DNA from: Cladorhizidae sp. MBARI D1340-BT2
Taxonomy: Eukaryota > Porifera > Demospongiae > Poecilosclerida > Cladorhizidae
Reading direction: 5' to 3'
Assembly: GCA_028752905.1 (NCBI GenBank)
Contig: JAQNBH010000007.1
Coordinates: forward strand, 14,660,759-14,724,758
Length of the DNA stretch: 64,000 nt
Of the stretch, positions 1 to 12,268 are shown piece after piece; positions within the stretch are counted from its first letter, which is position 1; each line of letters opens with the position of its first letter. Position numbers and translations under genes: made by a program. The notes below the pieces were generated by a model, which worked only from the letters and a program-made list of their open reading frames with translations, made no database searches and was not told the origin of the DNA.

Positions 1-620
1 CGCCCCCAATCTAGCAGTGAGCTCCACTAGACAGTCAATTACTGATTCTGTGCTCACGTTTCGTAGAGGAAACGCCTCTGGCCATTTTGTGCATAATCTT
101 GTACTACAAGTACATATTTGTTACCTGCTTTCGTTCTTTTAAGGGGCCCAAAGATATCCATCGCTATGCGGTCAAATGGATACTTGAGCGGATGGAGTGA
201 AGCTCTCTTCAAGGTTGCCAGGGCAGCTCGCTGGCACTCTGGACAGGATTTACACGCTTCTCTTATGTCTATGGTCATACCTGGCCAACTAATCCTCTGT
301 CGGAGAGTATCCGGAGTTCTTGTCTCTCCAAAATGTCCCGCGGTTGGGGAACAATGTGCAACCTTCAGCGCCTCTGTCCTACAGGATTGAGGAACAACTA
401 AAAAATTAGTATCCCTTTTTTCGTACGGTCTTCGCCTTAGTAGCCCCTTCTCACAAAACACATAACCATCCTTAGCCTCCTCAGCTTCCTGTCTCCATTT
501 CTCCAGTGTAGGGTATATTGCTTAAAGAGAGCGTAGCTGGCTAGGGGTAACTTGTTCCGGCCATAGAGGATCTTCTGTAGCCTTATCTGGGAAACAACGT
601 TGGGTTGGGACAACAATTAT
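1..620 (-). pseudogene. int: Integrase of the Gmr1-like element, partial and frameshifted
   Basis: The pre-integrase region (about 620-470) leads to an H2C2 zinc domain: an upstream His pair with AGHFG and then CKSCPEC (about 380-240). The start of the DDE core, RIAMDIFGPLKRTKAGNKYV, carries the first catalytic Asp. A single-base loss near 92-95 shifts the frame; beyond it the same core continues in another frame (WPEAFPLRN) up to the edge. A stop also lies upstream near 522. The second Asp and the Glu are outside the window. Integrase inserts the element cDNA into the host chromosome. Confidence 0.8.
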
Positions 621-676
621 TTCATCATCAAATTTGTACATGTTACCCAAACTTGACTCTTCCTCTTCCAAAGTTT

Positions 677-1234
677 CTAGAGTCTGAATGATTGCTTCAT
701 CCTGCTTCTGTTGCGACTCTGCGGCTTGGTTCCCTCCTGCTGTCGGTTGTGTCCAGCTCTTGTGGTCACCATGGCCACATCAGGAGGTTTCACTTCTTCC
801 GTTGGTTGAGTCTCCTTCTTGACATCATCCTGAAGCATCTCTCTGAGTAGCTTCCTGAGATATGGTACATCTTTCCCCAAAACCATGTCCACATTGATGT
901 GAGGTAATACACCCACTGCAAGCTTGTGTGTCTTCCCGTCTATCTGTAACTCGATTCTCGCGGCAGGAAACCAAGTCTTTCGAGAACTAGCAGTAGTGTA
1001 GGGTATTTTCCATCCTTTGCTGTCGATGCACCTCGGATATACTATGGATTTCAAGCAGCCTGTGTCCAGCAACGCCACTACATACTTGCCGTTGACCTTG
1101 GCCATTCTTGTCCAAGTCGGTAAATTCGTCCGGATGTATGTGCTGTGTCCAAAATTGACACTTTCCATATTTACTCGACAATCTTTTCGAAAATGTCCTT
1201 TTTTTCCGCATCTGAAACATTCGATCTGTTTCAA
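677..1234 (-). CDS. Zinc knuckle and aspartic protease segment of the Gmr1-like polyprotein
   Basis: An open frame of 185 codons opens with a CCHC zinc knuckle, CFRCGKKGHFRKDC (CX2CX4HX4C), which binds RNA in gag. About 50 residues later comes a retropepsin-like active site, ALLDTGCLKSIV, with the catalytic DTG and a hydrophobic flap region following. It overlaps the gag frame at 1231-1234, consistent with one polyprotein later broken by indels. The Lys/Glu/Pro-rich tail leads directly toward the integrase module instead of an RT. It is unlikely to be functional alone. Confidence 0.78.
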   Translation of the reverse strand: MKQIECFRCGKKGHFRKDCRVNMESVNFGHSTYIRTNLPTWTRMAKVNGKYVVALLDTGCLKSIVYPRCIDSKGWKIPYTTASSRKTWFPAARIELQIDGKTHKLAVGVLPHINVDMVLGKDVPYLRKLLREMLQDDVKKETQPTEEVKPPDVAMVTTRAGHNRQQEGTKPQSRNRSRMKQSFRL

Positions 1235-1235
1235 G

Positions 1236-2173
1236 TCCCTACCGGGTGGAGAATAGACACCTTTATTTCCCTCTGCCTCTGGATGCTTCTGCTGCAGTGG
1301 TCTTGGGTGATTCGAGTGTCCCTAGGTTTTGGTTGAAAACTCTCTCTCTGGTCGGATTTATTTGGTATTCCTCCTCCTTGTCGCTGACTGGACAAATAGC
1401 GTACAACATCCTCACCCAGTTCCTCATAAATGTCGGGGTGAAACCGTCGCATCTGCCCCTCCAACCAACCTGGAAGACGCTTTAGTGCTAGCTCATAAGA
1501 GCATAGTATCTCGTTCTGTCATGTTGGAGGAGTCCAACCACTGGTGGAAGGACTGTTTGTACGGCCTGAACCATCCATCGGGGTTAGTCTGTCGAATGTC
1601 TGGTCAAATACCTTGGCTCGGTATGTTTCAGAGGTCACCTTGTAGATATTCAAGAGGGCTTCTTTGACCTGCTCGTAATTGGTCTGACTAAGTGCTAGCA
1701 GAGCTGCCACTGCCGTCAACCCTTGACCAGACAATGAACCCCTTAAGTAATTCGCCCATTGTCGGGCTGGCCAACCATTCGCGCTAGCTGTCACCTCGAA
1801 CATTTTCAAGTATGCACCCATATCGTCGGTGCCTTCACTAAACTTCTGCAAGTTTATCTGGGGAGGTCCTACTGCTCCTGTGGGTGGAGGAAATCGTGAG
1901 GATAGGAGCTGAGTCCAACGTTCTTCTTGACGTTCTTGATGTGCCTGCTCACGCTCCTTCGTTCTTCCTCTCGCTGTCTTTCTTCCTCCCTCTGTGCCTG
2001 TCTTTCTTTCTCTCGGTGAAGTCTATCTTCCTCCCTCTGTGCCTGTCGTTCTTCCTCTCACTGAAGTCTTTCTTCCTCCTTCTGTGCCTGTCTTTCTTCT
2101 GCTTGAACGAATCGCGTCATCAGCAGCGTTCCAGATATAATAGATTCTTCAGAATCGTTGCTTCTTCTGCCAT
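1236..2173 (-). pseudogene. gag: gag of the Gmr1-like element (SCAN-related), frameshifted
   Basis: The likely start is the minus-strand ATG at 2173 (MAEEATILKNLL). It is followed by a Glu/Arg/Gln-rich coiled-coil stretch with tandem units like RQAQREEER (about 2120-1930), a linker, then the conserved block DDMGAYLKMFEVTASANGW around 1830-1780 and VKEALLNIYKVTSETYR around 1665. A SCAN-like tail (RLPGWLEGQMRRFHPD) is at 1475-1420. Reading needs frame changes near 2130, 1950, 1585 and 1495, and a TGA lies in the coiled coil near 2060, so it is broken. Gag would form the capsid-like particle. The match to Gmr1/SCAN gag is by recognition of family motifs, not by a search. Confidence 0.72.
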
Positions 2174-2527
2174 ACCATCCCTAGGAATTTGCAAAATACT
2201 CCCACTCCATAACTGACGGTCTTCTCCTGGCCACGCTCGTTCGTGAGACATGCTCGCGGGTTGCATATATACAGAACACAATTAAGATAATGTCGCTGTA
2301 ATAAACGACAAAGGATACAACCAAAATATACACTGTCCCTAGGGACTAACACTGTATGATATCCTAGGGTAGGGTTTTGTGTTTCACAGGCTCCTAGATA
2401 CGAATACCCGAGCCGTTTCCCTGCTAACGTAGCAACAGAGAAAAGAAAATAGCGCAACGCGATGCTCCGCCCAACTAGGAACTCCTGTCCAAGTTGTCTT
2501 CCACTAGGATCCAACACTGTTTCGCTG

Positions 2528-2542
2528 ATCCCACCGCTACCA
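2528..2542 (-). other. Primer-binding-site-like sequence
   Basis: Two bases inside the LTR end, the minus strand reads TGGTAGCGGTGGGAT. It starts with TGG, complementary to the CCA end of a tRNA, and has the position of a minus-strand primer site. I did not identify the tRNA. Confidence 0.55.
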
Positions 2543-2544
2543 AA

Positions 2545-3098
2545 TGTCAGAAACTCTCTTCCTGTGACCTCTTATAAGTCACTAGCAGTTTCTGATGATG
2601 CCAAACCCTTGCCTGAGAACCTAGATGCACCACACCTCTTGCCCTCAAGACCTTAAGACCAATACACTAACCTCACTCCCTCACTTGAGCTTGTTAGGAA
2701 TTAAAGAACAATAAAACAATGGCTCAAATGCACATTAAAAACATATATCAATAAGCACAATATCACTAGTAATCTATCTCGTTCGATGATAGACTTACTC
2801 AGTCTTAATTGTCTTTCTTAATCGTTCGCTTTCTTTCTTTCTTTGTGCTTCTTTTCTCTTTGCTGTTCTCCTCTTTTATAGATTCTGTCACAGTTCACGT
2901 AGTGGTTTTGTAGGTAGTCTGTTTTCTCTGATCTCTGTGGTTTTACACCTTCTGATGTAGGTGAGTAATCAGGTGAATGATTCACACAGGTTGTTCCTCC
3001 TTTCCCAGAGGTGTCAGAGGCAGTCACAACGTGATTCCCACAGGTAGTTCCTCCTTTTCCAGAGGTGTCAGAGGCAGTTATCAGGATGCTCCCTGACA
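2545..3098 (-). repeat. 5' LTR of the Gmr1-like element (554 bp)
   Basis: On the minus strand it starts TGTCAGGGAG at 3098 and ends TTTCTGACA at 2545, giving the TG...CA ends of an LTR with a short inverted terminal repeat (TGTCAG/CTGACA). A TATA box (TATAAAAGAGG on the minus strand, about 2872-2883) marks the likely promoter. A 50-bp direct repeat near the start carries CAGAGGTGTCAGAGGCAGT twice (about 3009-3028 and 3060-3078). The partner LTR would lie beyond the left edge, so the target-site duplication cannot be tested. Confidence 0.75.
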
Positions 3099-4660
3099 CT
3101 GAGCGCATAAGGTATTTCAACCTTTCCCCCGTAATCTTCAAAAGTTTCACCTACTCCAAGCTTGCACTGTCAACTGAGCCCTCCTTTCCCAAAGAAGAAC
3201 CAAGCAAGGTGACATAACATACATGTACTGTAACCCAGCAGCAGCAGACAGCATTTTGTCTCGAGTTGAAGGGCTACTACATATCAGCTCTGATTTTGCA
3301 ATATTCAACTGCAAGCCTAGCTCACTTGTCAATTCCTCAACATACTTAATATCATTCTGCACATCCTCAGAGGAGCCCCCAATAGTTCCATCATCCAGGT
3401 AGAAAACACAAAGTTCTGATTACAGGCTCTGACATACATGGTTGATGGATAGACAGAACAATAGCAGACCCAGTGGATCTCCCTGCTATATTCCTTCTTC
3501 TGATTTGAGTGTGGTATTCCCCCAGAACAAACTGGATGGCTGAATGAACAAATGGAGAGAGAACATGAACTACCTCACCAACAATCTCAAGCATCTTATC
3601 TTTCCGGACAGAACTAAATGCATTCTTAAAATCTAACTTGACCATGGCCATATCATCTGTCAAACTCTGAACATAAATTCTAGCAGCATACACAACTGTT
3701 TTGCACCACCTGCTATCCTATAACCTAGCTGCCTAGGCGCAAGCAATTTCCCCATCTCCTCTCTCACAAATCTACCAGCACACTTGGCAACTAGACGGTG
3801 CAACGTACCTAGGGAAATAGGCCTCACACCCACTCCTTTCTTCTCTAGTGCAACTAGTGTAGCCACAAATAAGAAGGATGCACCAAGACAGGTGTCCTGC
3901 CTTCCTGAATCATGTTCACAAAATGAGACAGGACACAGAGAAACTGTTCACTTCCCTCTCCTGAAAATGCACCAACCATATCCTTCAGGTGCTGGGGGCA
4001 CAAACCATCAGGGCCACCAGCAGAACCACCTGGAAAGGACAGGATTGCCTGAGCCTCTTTTTCCCCAGACACCCTCACACACTGCACAGATATATCTGGT
4101 AAGTAAGGTATCACACAATCTGAGTGTTTGTGATTCTTCTGCTGGAGGGACATAAGTTTTGCTTCATATCTCTCAGCCAGACATTCATCCGAGCTAGCTA
4201 GCCATATAGCTACCTTAAAATCACCTCCCCCTAACTTAGATGATATTCTACAAGTTAATGATTCCATAGGATCTTTAGGTGACTTGCCTCGACCCGCACT
4301 GCCCAGGCAGTCCAGGTTGAAAGTGGTGGTGGAATATTCACACTAAGCTGCTCATTCACAAGACTTGCCAGGTTCTTGTGGTCAGTTCCTCTCTTTGGAA
4401 CCCGAAGATATCTTGATGCAAAGTGGAGGAGCTTGGACCAAGAGCCTATGTCATTAAATTTCAACAGTCTGGATCAGTTGCATCAACTTCCTGGCTGCAA
4501 GCTCTCTACTTGCCCTGGGAATTTGCTTGAGGATTCTAACATCCTTTCTGAATGGAGGAAACTCTGCTTCAGTCACATCATATGTGGCATGAGGTTGACC
4601 ACCATTACTAGGATCTTCAACTCATGGATTCCCATAACAAACTACTCACATGATGGATAC
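3099..4660 (-). pseudogene. Non-LTR retrotransposon reverse transcriptase (LINE), decayed
   Basis: Minus-strand fragments in several frames form one reverse transcriptase. In order: an N-terminal linker (about 4650-4270), GGPDGLCPQHLKDMV at about 4010, VRPISLGTLHRLVAKCAGR (about 3840-3780), LDFKNAFSSVRKDKM with the first catalytic Asp (about 3640-3600), and FYLDDGTIGG with the catalytic DD pair (about 3410-3370). Frameshifts lie near 3690 and 3410. The 3' part is cut at 3098 by the Gmr1-like LTR. Motif spacing matches the invertebrate LINE RTs with the LLAPRQLGY signature; I do not assign a clade. No endonuclease was recognised here. Confidence 0.8.
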
Positions 4661-7394
4661 GAAGAGCCCCAACACTAGTTAGGCAAATATAACGGCAGTT
4701 CTGGTGCTGTGACATAGAGAAATAAGAAATACCCCCCATCCTCCGTCTCCCTCACTCGAAGGCAGTGCTTAGTTGGAAGATTTTTTAATGTAGTTATTTA
4801 ACAAAAACAATTAAGTTTTTTCATCATAATTTAAAGAAGTCATTAGCATATACCAAAATGTAAGAATAATAGTGTTAATCTAAGCAGTACTGGTGGGCTA
4901 GCAATTGTTAGAAAACTAATTTAGATTTGTTATCACCTTATTAATTATTGTTCTGTTCACATTGTTTATGGTAAGTGATTGAATAAAAATATAGGCATGT
5001 TATCACCCTATTAATCAATTTTTGTCAACCATTTGTGGTGGTTTGTATGACTCACATTTTAGGTGTTGTATCAGGACAAACTGGCACACCACAGTTAGTG
5101 AGTCCTACACAGAACTGGGCAAGTTAGAGTAGAGTATTATATAGCGATGCTAGATTCACACAGTCAAGTTGCATAGAATAAGATATCTTTGCATACCAAC
5201 TTCACGTAACATTAGCAATGGAAGATCTGGTAAGAAGCACTAGTGTATCCAAAGTTAACACAAATTTTATTATACCCAAATAACATGAGACATGAAGTAG
5301 ATCCACGCAACTTTGAAGAATGATAAATGAGGAAGCTATTCTATATCAACTGAGGGTTCATTGAGAGTATTTTTATAGTGCCTTGAAAGATTCACATTTC
5401 TAAACTTGCCTTCTCTGGGAAATTAAATTTTTTCAAAATGGGAATTTATCAAGAAAACTAAGCTTGTTTAGTTAATAACTGTTGTAGACTTGTAGTAGTT
5501 TAAAGGATTGTGTTGACTTGAGAATAAGTATATACAACACCAACAGAGAAATAAATTATGACGGCATTCTTTTGTAAGATTTGTATTTTAAAATTGTTGA
5601 TATTCGTATGCAAACAAGACAAAATATATGTGACATTCTGTGAAAATAGTCAGCTTGAGTGTTGGCATGAGCTAATGAATCACTTCTTAAATCCATCGCG
5701 AAAAATAGATAATGAAAATGCGAAGGAAAGTCCATATAAGCATTAGCAGATATCAAAGAGCATGAATAGTAAATCTCAGTTACTAATCATATGATGTAGA
5801 CAAGACAGAGTGTCATTGTCATAGTACCATTAGCTCATAATTTACAAGTGCATATATCACGAACAATATTATTTGCAAGACCTATTCAAATAATTCTAGT
5901 AAACACTCAATGTTATAATAAACAGACACCTCACACTATGAGATTAAATTTGCATGCCATCTGGATTCCCCATGGCTCAGTTGTACACAAGCTCTGTATT
6001 AATTTCTCTCCCTAAGCAGCAAATCACTGACATCAACTCTCCCTCATATATAACCAGTTTCAAGGAACAAATATCCATCTTCTTTGTAATAGAAAGGGCA
6101 GATTATTGTTCCGGATAGTAAGTGAAAAAGGAATGCACTTTAAATTGTTTGACTACAATCCTGGCAGCATGAGTGAAACCAATGGAGTCATTTATAAATG
6201 AATAAAATCAAGTAATAATGAGATATAGCTACTTATCCAGTTATAAAAACACTCACCTTTAAATAAAGAATAATAATTTCCATTGATTGGACAACTAGTT
6301 TGGGAGAACATGCTATTGTTGTTGTTCCTCAATAACAGACTGGAATGCATGCAAGTTGCTACAATATTATTAGAGATTGTAGAGAATATTCTGTCCTGGG
6401 GTAATTCAGAAGAATAATTTCTGTGAACGACTTCTATACAGCTATCCATGATGTTCATAGAAAATTGCACTTGCATGCTGGGTGTAAAAATATGCTCAGG
6501 ATTTTGTTTCTTCACTCTCATACTTTACTTGATATTTACTTAATATAATAATGATTCTGAGTAGTGTCATGGATTAGATTTTTAGCTTGTTTTCCAGTTT
6601 TCAGCAGAAGAAGCCTCAAATGACAATTGCTAATTTCTCTCCACCACAAATATTGCTAAACACATTGAAGAACAATTAAATAGGTAAGAAGTTAAGCAAA
6701 GGATAATGGGGGGGTAAGCTACAAGATCCTTAACAAGCCAGCATCCAACTCTATTTCTGGTCATGTTCACAAAAACACTAAATGGCTGATGAAGGCAAAG
6801 TATGTAGTAGCCTTGTTCACAATGATGATAGGAGGATCATTTTGGAGAGGAGCAAGATGTTACCTCTACAACTGAAGAAGGTAACTCTTCAATGGTGCTT
6901 CTTGAGAGAGGCATAGAGCAGTTTAAACAACTCCAATTAAAAATCCATCAATAATCATTGCTAAAGAGAAAAAACAAAAGTGAACAAGCCAACAAGCTAG
7001 AAGCAACTAATGATATGTGCAACTCTGGGTTGAAGACGATTCACATAATCACTTATGTCAAATCCAAATAGTTGTGTAACAGGTCATGGAGAAAGAAGTT
7101 ATAATGATGGGGTAACAGAAAGTGACCTTGAAGTAGAGAAGACCCCATTTAAAATCTGATCAAAGTAGTGACTTTTCAATTTGAAAAATGAAGCACTTGT
7201 TTGAAATGTTGACCCAAAAAAGTATAAAGCTTTTCAATATGTGGAAACACCTCAGTAAACTGGGAATGGGGTATTTGAATATTACTGATCAAAGGAATTC
7301 TTATGAATTCTGAGGTAGTCTGACTAGGCTCTTTAAAAGAAAAAGAGTATCTGCTTCCAATTCATACACGACCTAACTGGCAGTTAAAAACATT
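4661..7394. other. AT-rich stretch without recognised genes
   Basis: No supported coding region is seen. Short open frames (for example at 5556-5756 and 6192-6521) have no recognisable domain and AT-driven composition. The stretch may be intergenic or decayed intron. Confidence 0.5.
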
Positions 7395-7660
7395 ATGTGC
7401 CTCAGTTTGTGGCAATTGTCTGTTGTTGGTAATTGTCCTCTTTTTTTCCTTGCTATTGTAATACCCAGCGGTCTGTATTGCCCAATCGTCGGACACTCAA
7501 CAAATATCTTAGCCAACGCTATGCTAAAAAATACGGCACGCACCAAATTTGCGTGGCGTCCGCCGTGGGTGTGTATGCTAGAGTTTTAGCGTTGAGCGAG
7601 AGTCACTGCTTAACTTGACATTTCAGTTATTTTCGTACGTAGCATCCATTGCATTTAGTT
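7395..7660 (+). other. Segment shared with the third kinase locus (upstream of the kinase exons)
   Basis: The stretch starting GGCAATTGTCTGTTG with CTCTTTTTTTCC and AACAAATATC is matched, inverted, at about 61060-61330. In both places it lies just upstream of the first recognised kinase exon, so it is probably an ancestral 5' part of the gene family (upstream exon, promoter or leader). At 61060-61330 it reads as a hydrophobic N-terminal peptide; here the frame is broken. The right arm of the inverted repeat lacks it. Confidence 0.5.
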
Positions 7661-8231
7661 CCAAAAGAAGATTAAAATGACTAAGTCAGTTACTCTCAGC
7701 AGGTCTAAACGTATTCTACGTGGCTTAAAATCACTTTTCTGCTGCTTTTGTTTTGTGAAAATAAAAATAACTGATGACTCCTCAAATAGTTCACCTGTAA
7801 GAAAGGGTAATATTGCTACTCCCACTTTATCAAAAGTAGTTGATCCTGTCTCCAAGGTATCTGAAATGGGAGGATACAGAGTGTAAGTCAAGCCAATACT
7901 TTTTTTTGGTGATGTTGCTGTTAATTAGTACTTTTCATAAACTAGGTCTCACTCGGGAACAAACCACATTGCCACCAGCAGTTATGAAGAAATGAGTGGA
8001 CATGGAAATGATATCTACCAAAATCAAATTGGAGTACCCTGGACAAAGAACTTTCTGGGAATTGTAAGTTGTTTTCGCCATACCAGATAGAGAATAATTT
8101 CTATAGCTAATGAGAATTATTCAACTCATAACAGAAATCTCCTATGGAACACCCTATATAGGATTTTGTGCCAATATATATGTACTAAACATAAACTATG
8201 TAGTTTTGAAGTAATTACATGTTATTCAAAC

Positions 8232-8617
8232 TGTTATGGTTAGCCCTGTACTGTATTGCTAACCCACAACCTCTGCCTGTCTGTCTGATATCTGGTCTGA
8301 ACTCAGTCCCTGTGCTAATTCTATAACTGCTGATAAAGTAATTAGAGAATGTATCTTGACTCACAATATCATACAATACAGAGGGGACTCTCCTAGCTGA
8401 GCAGACTGTTCCTTTTATAGGTTATCTACTCAGCTCTGACAGGTCCCTATAGCGAATAATATTACAGCCAATCAGATGACTACACCTGTTAGGTAACTAC
8501 AACCAATCAAATGACTACATCTCTTAGGTAACTGTTTTATATACAGTCTGTGCATTGCATGACTATATTTGTTCAACTGTTAGTTAGGGAGCTAAGACAG
8601 GCTGACGCTCCCTAACA
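8232..8617 (-). repeat. Solo LTR (family A), left arm
   Basis: The ends on the plus strand are TGTTATGGTTAG...CTCCCTAACA, flanked by a perfect 5-bp duplication CAAAC (8227-8231 and 8618-8622). The minus strand carries a TATAAAAGG promoter box, so the LTR points left. The reverse-complement copy at 19534-19910 sits at the same place in the right arm, so this insertion is older than the inverted duplication. Confidence 0.9.
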
Positions 8618-8858
8618 CAAACATCAATGCCACACAACCTTTTGGCCCTGGTCACTTTTGATATGGAAGGACAAAGTTTACAAACTATTTTATTGTAAGT
8701 GTGACTGTTATGCATTGTTAATCTTTCCTATTTGCACACAGATGAGCCTGGAACGACGAATGATAATGATTTCAGTGTGCCACTTTTCGGACTGGACATG
8801 TCAAAGTGCCGTATCATAAAATTTCATAACTTGAAATTTAAAGAATGCGTTGGTAAAG

Positions 8859-10995
8859 GTAAAGCTATGTTACAATATATGCTGCAATATATGCTGCAAT
8901 ACAGTAAAAAGCTGTTTGTTAAGTTTTTACGAATGACAGCAGGAAAATTTAAATATGTGAGATTGTTATTCCAAAAGTTAGGAAATATATGCATGCAAAT
9001 AATGCTACCATCAAATACCTAAGCTGGATCTAGCACAGTCAAATCGAAATCGACTGTCTGCTGTCAAGGCTGCACCTAACCTAACAATAATTATAGTACC
9101 TTTCTCAATAACAATCGACAATATGGGTTTAATGCATATGCTATTGGTAATGGCTTCCAATTTATGATATTTATGCAGTATTATCAGCCATCAGAAATGT
9201 ACATAGTAAAGCATTACAGCCATGTGATTTCATATCAGAAAGGCTCAACGATTCCTTCTTCATGACTTGAGGGGTGATATGCTAGCTAGTCTATCGACAG
9301 TGAAAACACTTTGAAAATGTTTTGTTTCTCTAGCACTCTAATTTTAGATCTAAGACCTTCGTGTTATTTTAGCTTTCAGCTGTCATGTGCCTTGGTCTTC
9401 TATGCTCAAGTATCATTGGCTTCTTTCAGCTAGATCTACATACTTTTTTATTCATTTGCATTTTGTTGAAAACACAATGCTTGCCACTGTAAGTCTCACC
9501 ATATCAGCAATTGCAGTATTGTTATAGAAGAGTCATGTTAGATGCAGTCTTACTAGCCAACAACTTGATTTTGATTTAACTGTGTGAGCTTTAGTGAAGC
9601 TTTTTAATACAGTAACCAAGTTCAATCTTTGTACAGATAGATCCACTAGTGTCCATAAAGAGTTCTTTACCATGGCCTCCAATACTATGCAGAACACATT
9701 CACTTCCATGCATAAAGCTTGTATTTCAATGATACGATATTGACTACTTTGTTCTAAGCATTCTCTAAACTTGTCTCACAATAATAGTATAGAGAACTTA
9801 CTCTTCCTAGAATACTCTGGAGATAGCCTTGACTCTCATCAGCAAATATTTTCAATGAAATATCAATTTTATATACATATTACAATATATGGTAATAATT
9901 ATTGGACATAATGATCCTACAGTATGTAGAAAATAGTTTAATAAAGAGTGATATTGTAGACATCCTAGAGTAAGTAGAGATATTGTAGGCATCCGAGATA
10001 TTGTAGGCATCCAACTATTTCAAATGTAGATTTAACGATAAATTGATAGTACATTATTGAGCATGTGATAAATATTGGAGAGTAAGTGGTCATTCAAATG
10101 CAAACAAAAACTTACATATTTCCATATGAATATGTTGCATATTATCTGTAAATGATACATTACATTTACAGGGTAAAATGTAAAATTAGGTCTAATAGTC
10201 CTGAAATATCTTATGCTTACTATTCTAGAATATGCGCTTCAGGGAGAACTACTAAAACTGAACCCTTAGAGGATGACAGATGGAATTTAAATTTTTATAT
10301 GTTTTCATATGTGGTAAAATTATTAATTAAAAAAAACTTAAGCTGATGGCACCATCTTTACTTGCATGACATTTTCAAGAAGGAAGTTAGCTGTACTTCA
10401 GGCTGTCATTTTAAGGCTGGACTTAAGTCCAAAACCAAGAGTACAAATTTTGTTTAGTATCTGCCTAGTTTATAGCTAATTGCTTATAACTAAAGATGCA
10501 GTTCTTATGTTGAACTTTTATATTGTTTTCTTACCTTTTTCAGATCAAGATGCATCTGCCATGGAAGTTGATGATTTATATAATGTCTGATCTTAGATTT
10601 GAGAGTCTATAAGTTCGGTTCTGCTAAATGTTTAGCTAAGCATAGCTAGCTATTGCTTGATGTTTATCTAGTAGCTAAGGCTCTTTTTCCAGCTTTCTAT
10701 CTGTCTTGTTTATCTCCTGAAGACTATAATTCTATAGTAAATTTACAAAGAATTTGCTTACTTCTTCAAGTCTAAGATGTGCATGCCAATTTTAAGGAGC
10801 TAGAAGAAGGACCTTAAACTCCATGGGCACTGGAAGTAGTCGTACAAGTTACACTTTTGACGATAATTTTTATAATACAGCATTGAAGGCCATGAATCTT
10901 TTTAAGGTATGTATAAGCTTGTCCTGCAGGTAAGTTCGACCTATATTGTATGCATATTATAAAGATAATATCTATAATATCCATTATATTTATTG
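8859..10995. other. Long intron of the left-arm kinase copy
   Basis: Between exon C and exon D there is no recognised coding sequence. The stretch is matched in inverted order by 17190-19290. A short CTGCAATATATG tandem run lies at about 8871-8907. Confidence 0.6.
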
Positions 10996-11000
10996 TTCAT

Positions 11001-11665
11001 TGTCATAGAATCAGCCTTCTTCCAGAGCGGACACTCTAACCCTCCAGACAGATCCCTGACTCTTATGCGACGTACCCTTTACTTCCCAGTCTAACCCACT
11101 GGACAGTCTCAGAGTAAGCCAAACTCAGCAATCTCTCCTAGATTGCTGGATCCCCAAATAACAATGAATTGTTATATTACATAAAATAGATAACTCTGCA
11201 CAAAGGCAATCATCACAATACAGTCTCAGCCACAAATTAATGTCTAGCTTAGCTCTTAACTTACAGACTCTTAATTATCTAACATTATCTTGTCTAAACA
11301 GTCCCTTTTATATTATTCTAGCTACTGGGGTTCCATATCATCAGGTTGCTATGGCACCATCCCCTGGCGACCAATCAGAGTGCTCCATGTCACTTTCTGA
11401 TAGATCAGGTGAATTTGTCTTGATTAGTTCTGGGCTCTGAATGGAGGTGGTGGTTGGTAAGTTCTCAGGGCTCTGAATGGAGGTGGTGGTTGGTAAGTTC
11501 TCAGGGCTCTGAATGGAGGTGATCTCGGTTGGTAAGTTCCCAGGGCTCTGAATGGAGGTGGGCTCGGTTGGTAAGTTCTCAGGGCTCTCCACCAGACTTG
11601 TTCTGACTGGCTGTCAACAACAGCTGTTTCTGTGATATCAGTCAGGGAGGAGGAATTCCCTGACA
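11001..11665 (-). repeat. Solo LTR (family B), left arm only
   Basis: The ends are TGTCATAGAATC...GGAATTCCCTGACA on the plus strand, with a perfect 5-bp duplication TTCAT (10996-11000 and 11666-11670). The minus strand has TATAAAAGG (near 11300), so the LTR points left. Inside are several tandem units of about 36 bp containing GGCTCTGAATGGAGGTG. A second copy of the family lies at 41787-42414. The right arm of the inverted repeat lacks it, so it inserted after the duplication. Confidence 0.9.
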
Positions 11666-12167
11666 TTCATACTAGACATACATGTAGTCTCTTGAAGCTA
11701 ATACAGTCCATTCTCTGCTTGGTCTGTCTCCCGATTTAGTCCAACTTCCAATAACAAGTCCTCTGCAACACCATGTGAACTCCACTCCTACTATATGCTG
11801 CCCTCTAGATATATAAATGTTTTAGCCCAAGTTTTACTCACTCTCTTAATCTGCACATCGCATCCATTCAAGACATTGTGCACAATAATTTATTTGATCT
11901 ATGCTGTATAATAGTTTAGAAACAGCTTCCTCCTGGAGCTGGAGAAAATTATGGCGACCAGGACATCCACTACAAATGCAGGACGATATTTTGATCAATA
12001 TTTATGGTGTGCAATAAAAGGAATGCCACAATGAAGAATTCTGTCATGAATCTGTGACCATCTAATTTTCATGCGTGTCATGAAATAATGAGCATCGACT
12101 CAGCATAAAATTTAATTATATCACATATTTGCAACAGTTATCTAGGCAGGGAAATCAGTAGTATTCT

Positions 12168-12268
12168 CTCGACGTTTCGACTAGATGCTCTAGCCTTCAT
12201 CAGGAATAAGTCTTGTCAAAGTTGATATTATGTAGCTAGAGGTAGAAATGTCGAGAGAATACAATTTT
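12168..12268. mobile_element. Fold-back MITE-like element, left-arm copy
   Basis: It starts ATTCTCTCGACGTTTCGAC and ends with the inverted form GTCGAGAGAATAC. The right-arm counterpart (16478-16611) is longer and carries the full inverted repeat; this copy lacks about 30 internal bases of the second arm. Confidence 0.65.

Larger units (their letters stand above)
1..3098 (-). mobile_element. Gmr1-like Ty3/gypsy LTR retrotransposon, 5' part (runs off the left edge)
   Basis: Read on the minus strand, the order is LTR (3098-2545), primer-binding-like site, gag with a SCAN-like region, CCHC zinc knuckle, aspartic protease, then integrase, which is cut by the window edge. No reverse transcriptase lies between protease and integrase: only about 200 bases separate them and those read as pre-integrase sequence. 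Gmr1-type gypsy elements are known for the order protease-integrase-RT, and their gag is related to the vertebrate SCAN domain, so RT and RNase H are expected beyond position 1. Several frameshifts and a stop make this copy non-functional. It sits inside the LINE at 3099-4660. The alternative, a canonical gypsy with RT deleted, is less likely because no broken RT remnant is seen at the junction. Confidence 0.82.

Noticed and set aside
461..677. Deletion of RT between protease and integrase
   Set aside because: The sequence continues smoothly from the protease tail to pre-integrase sequence and gag is SCAN-like, so the Gmr1 gene order explains it better.
1884..2216. Plus-strand Ser/Leu/Phe-rich open frame
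   Set aside because: Shadow of the Glu/Arg-rich gag coiled coil on the other strand.
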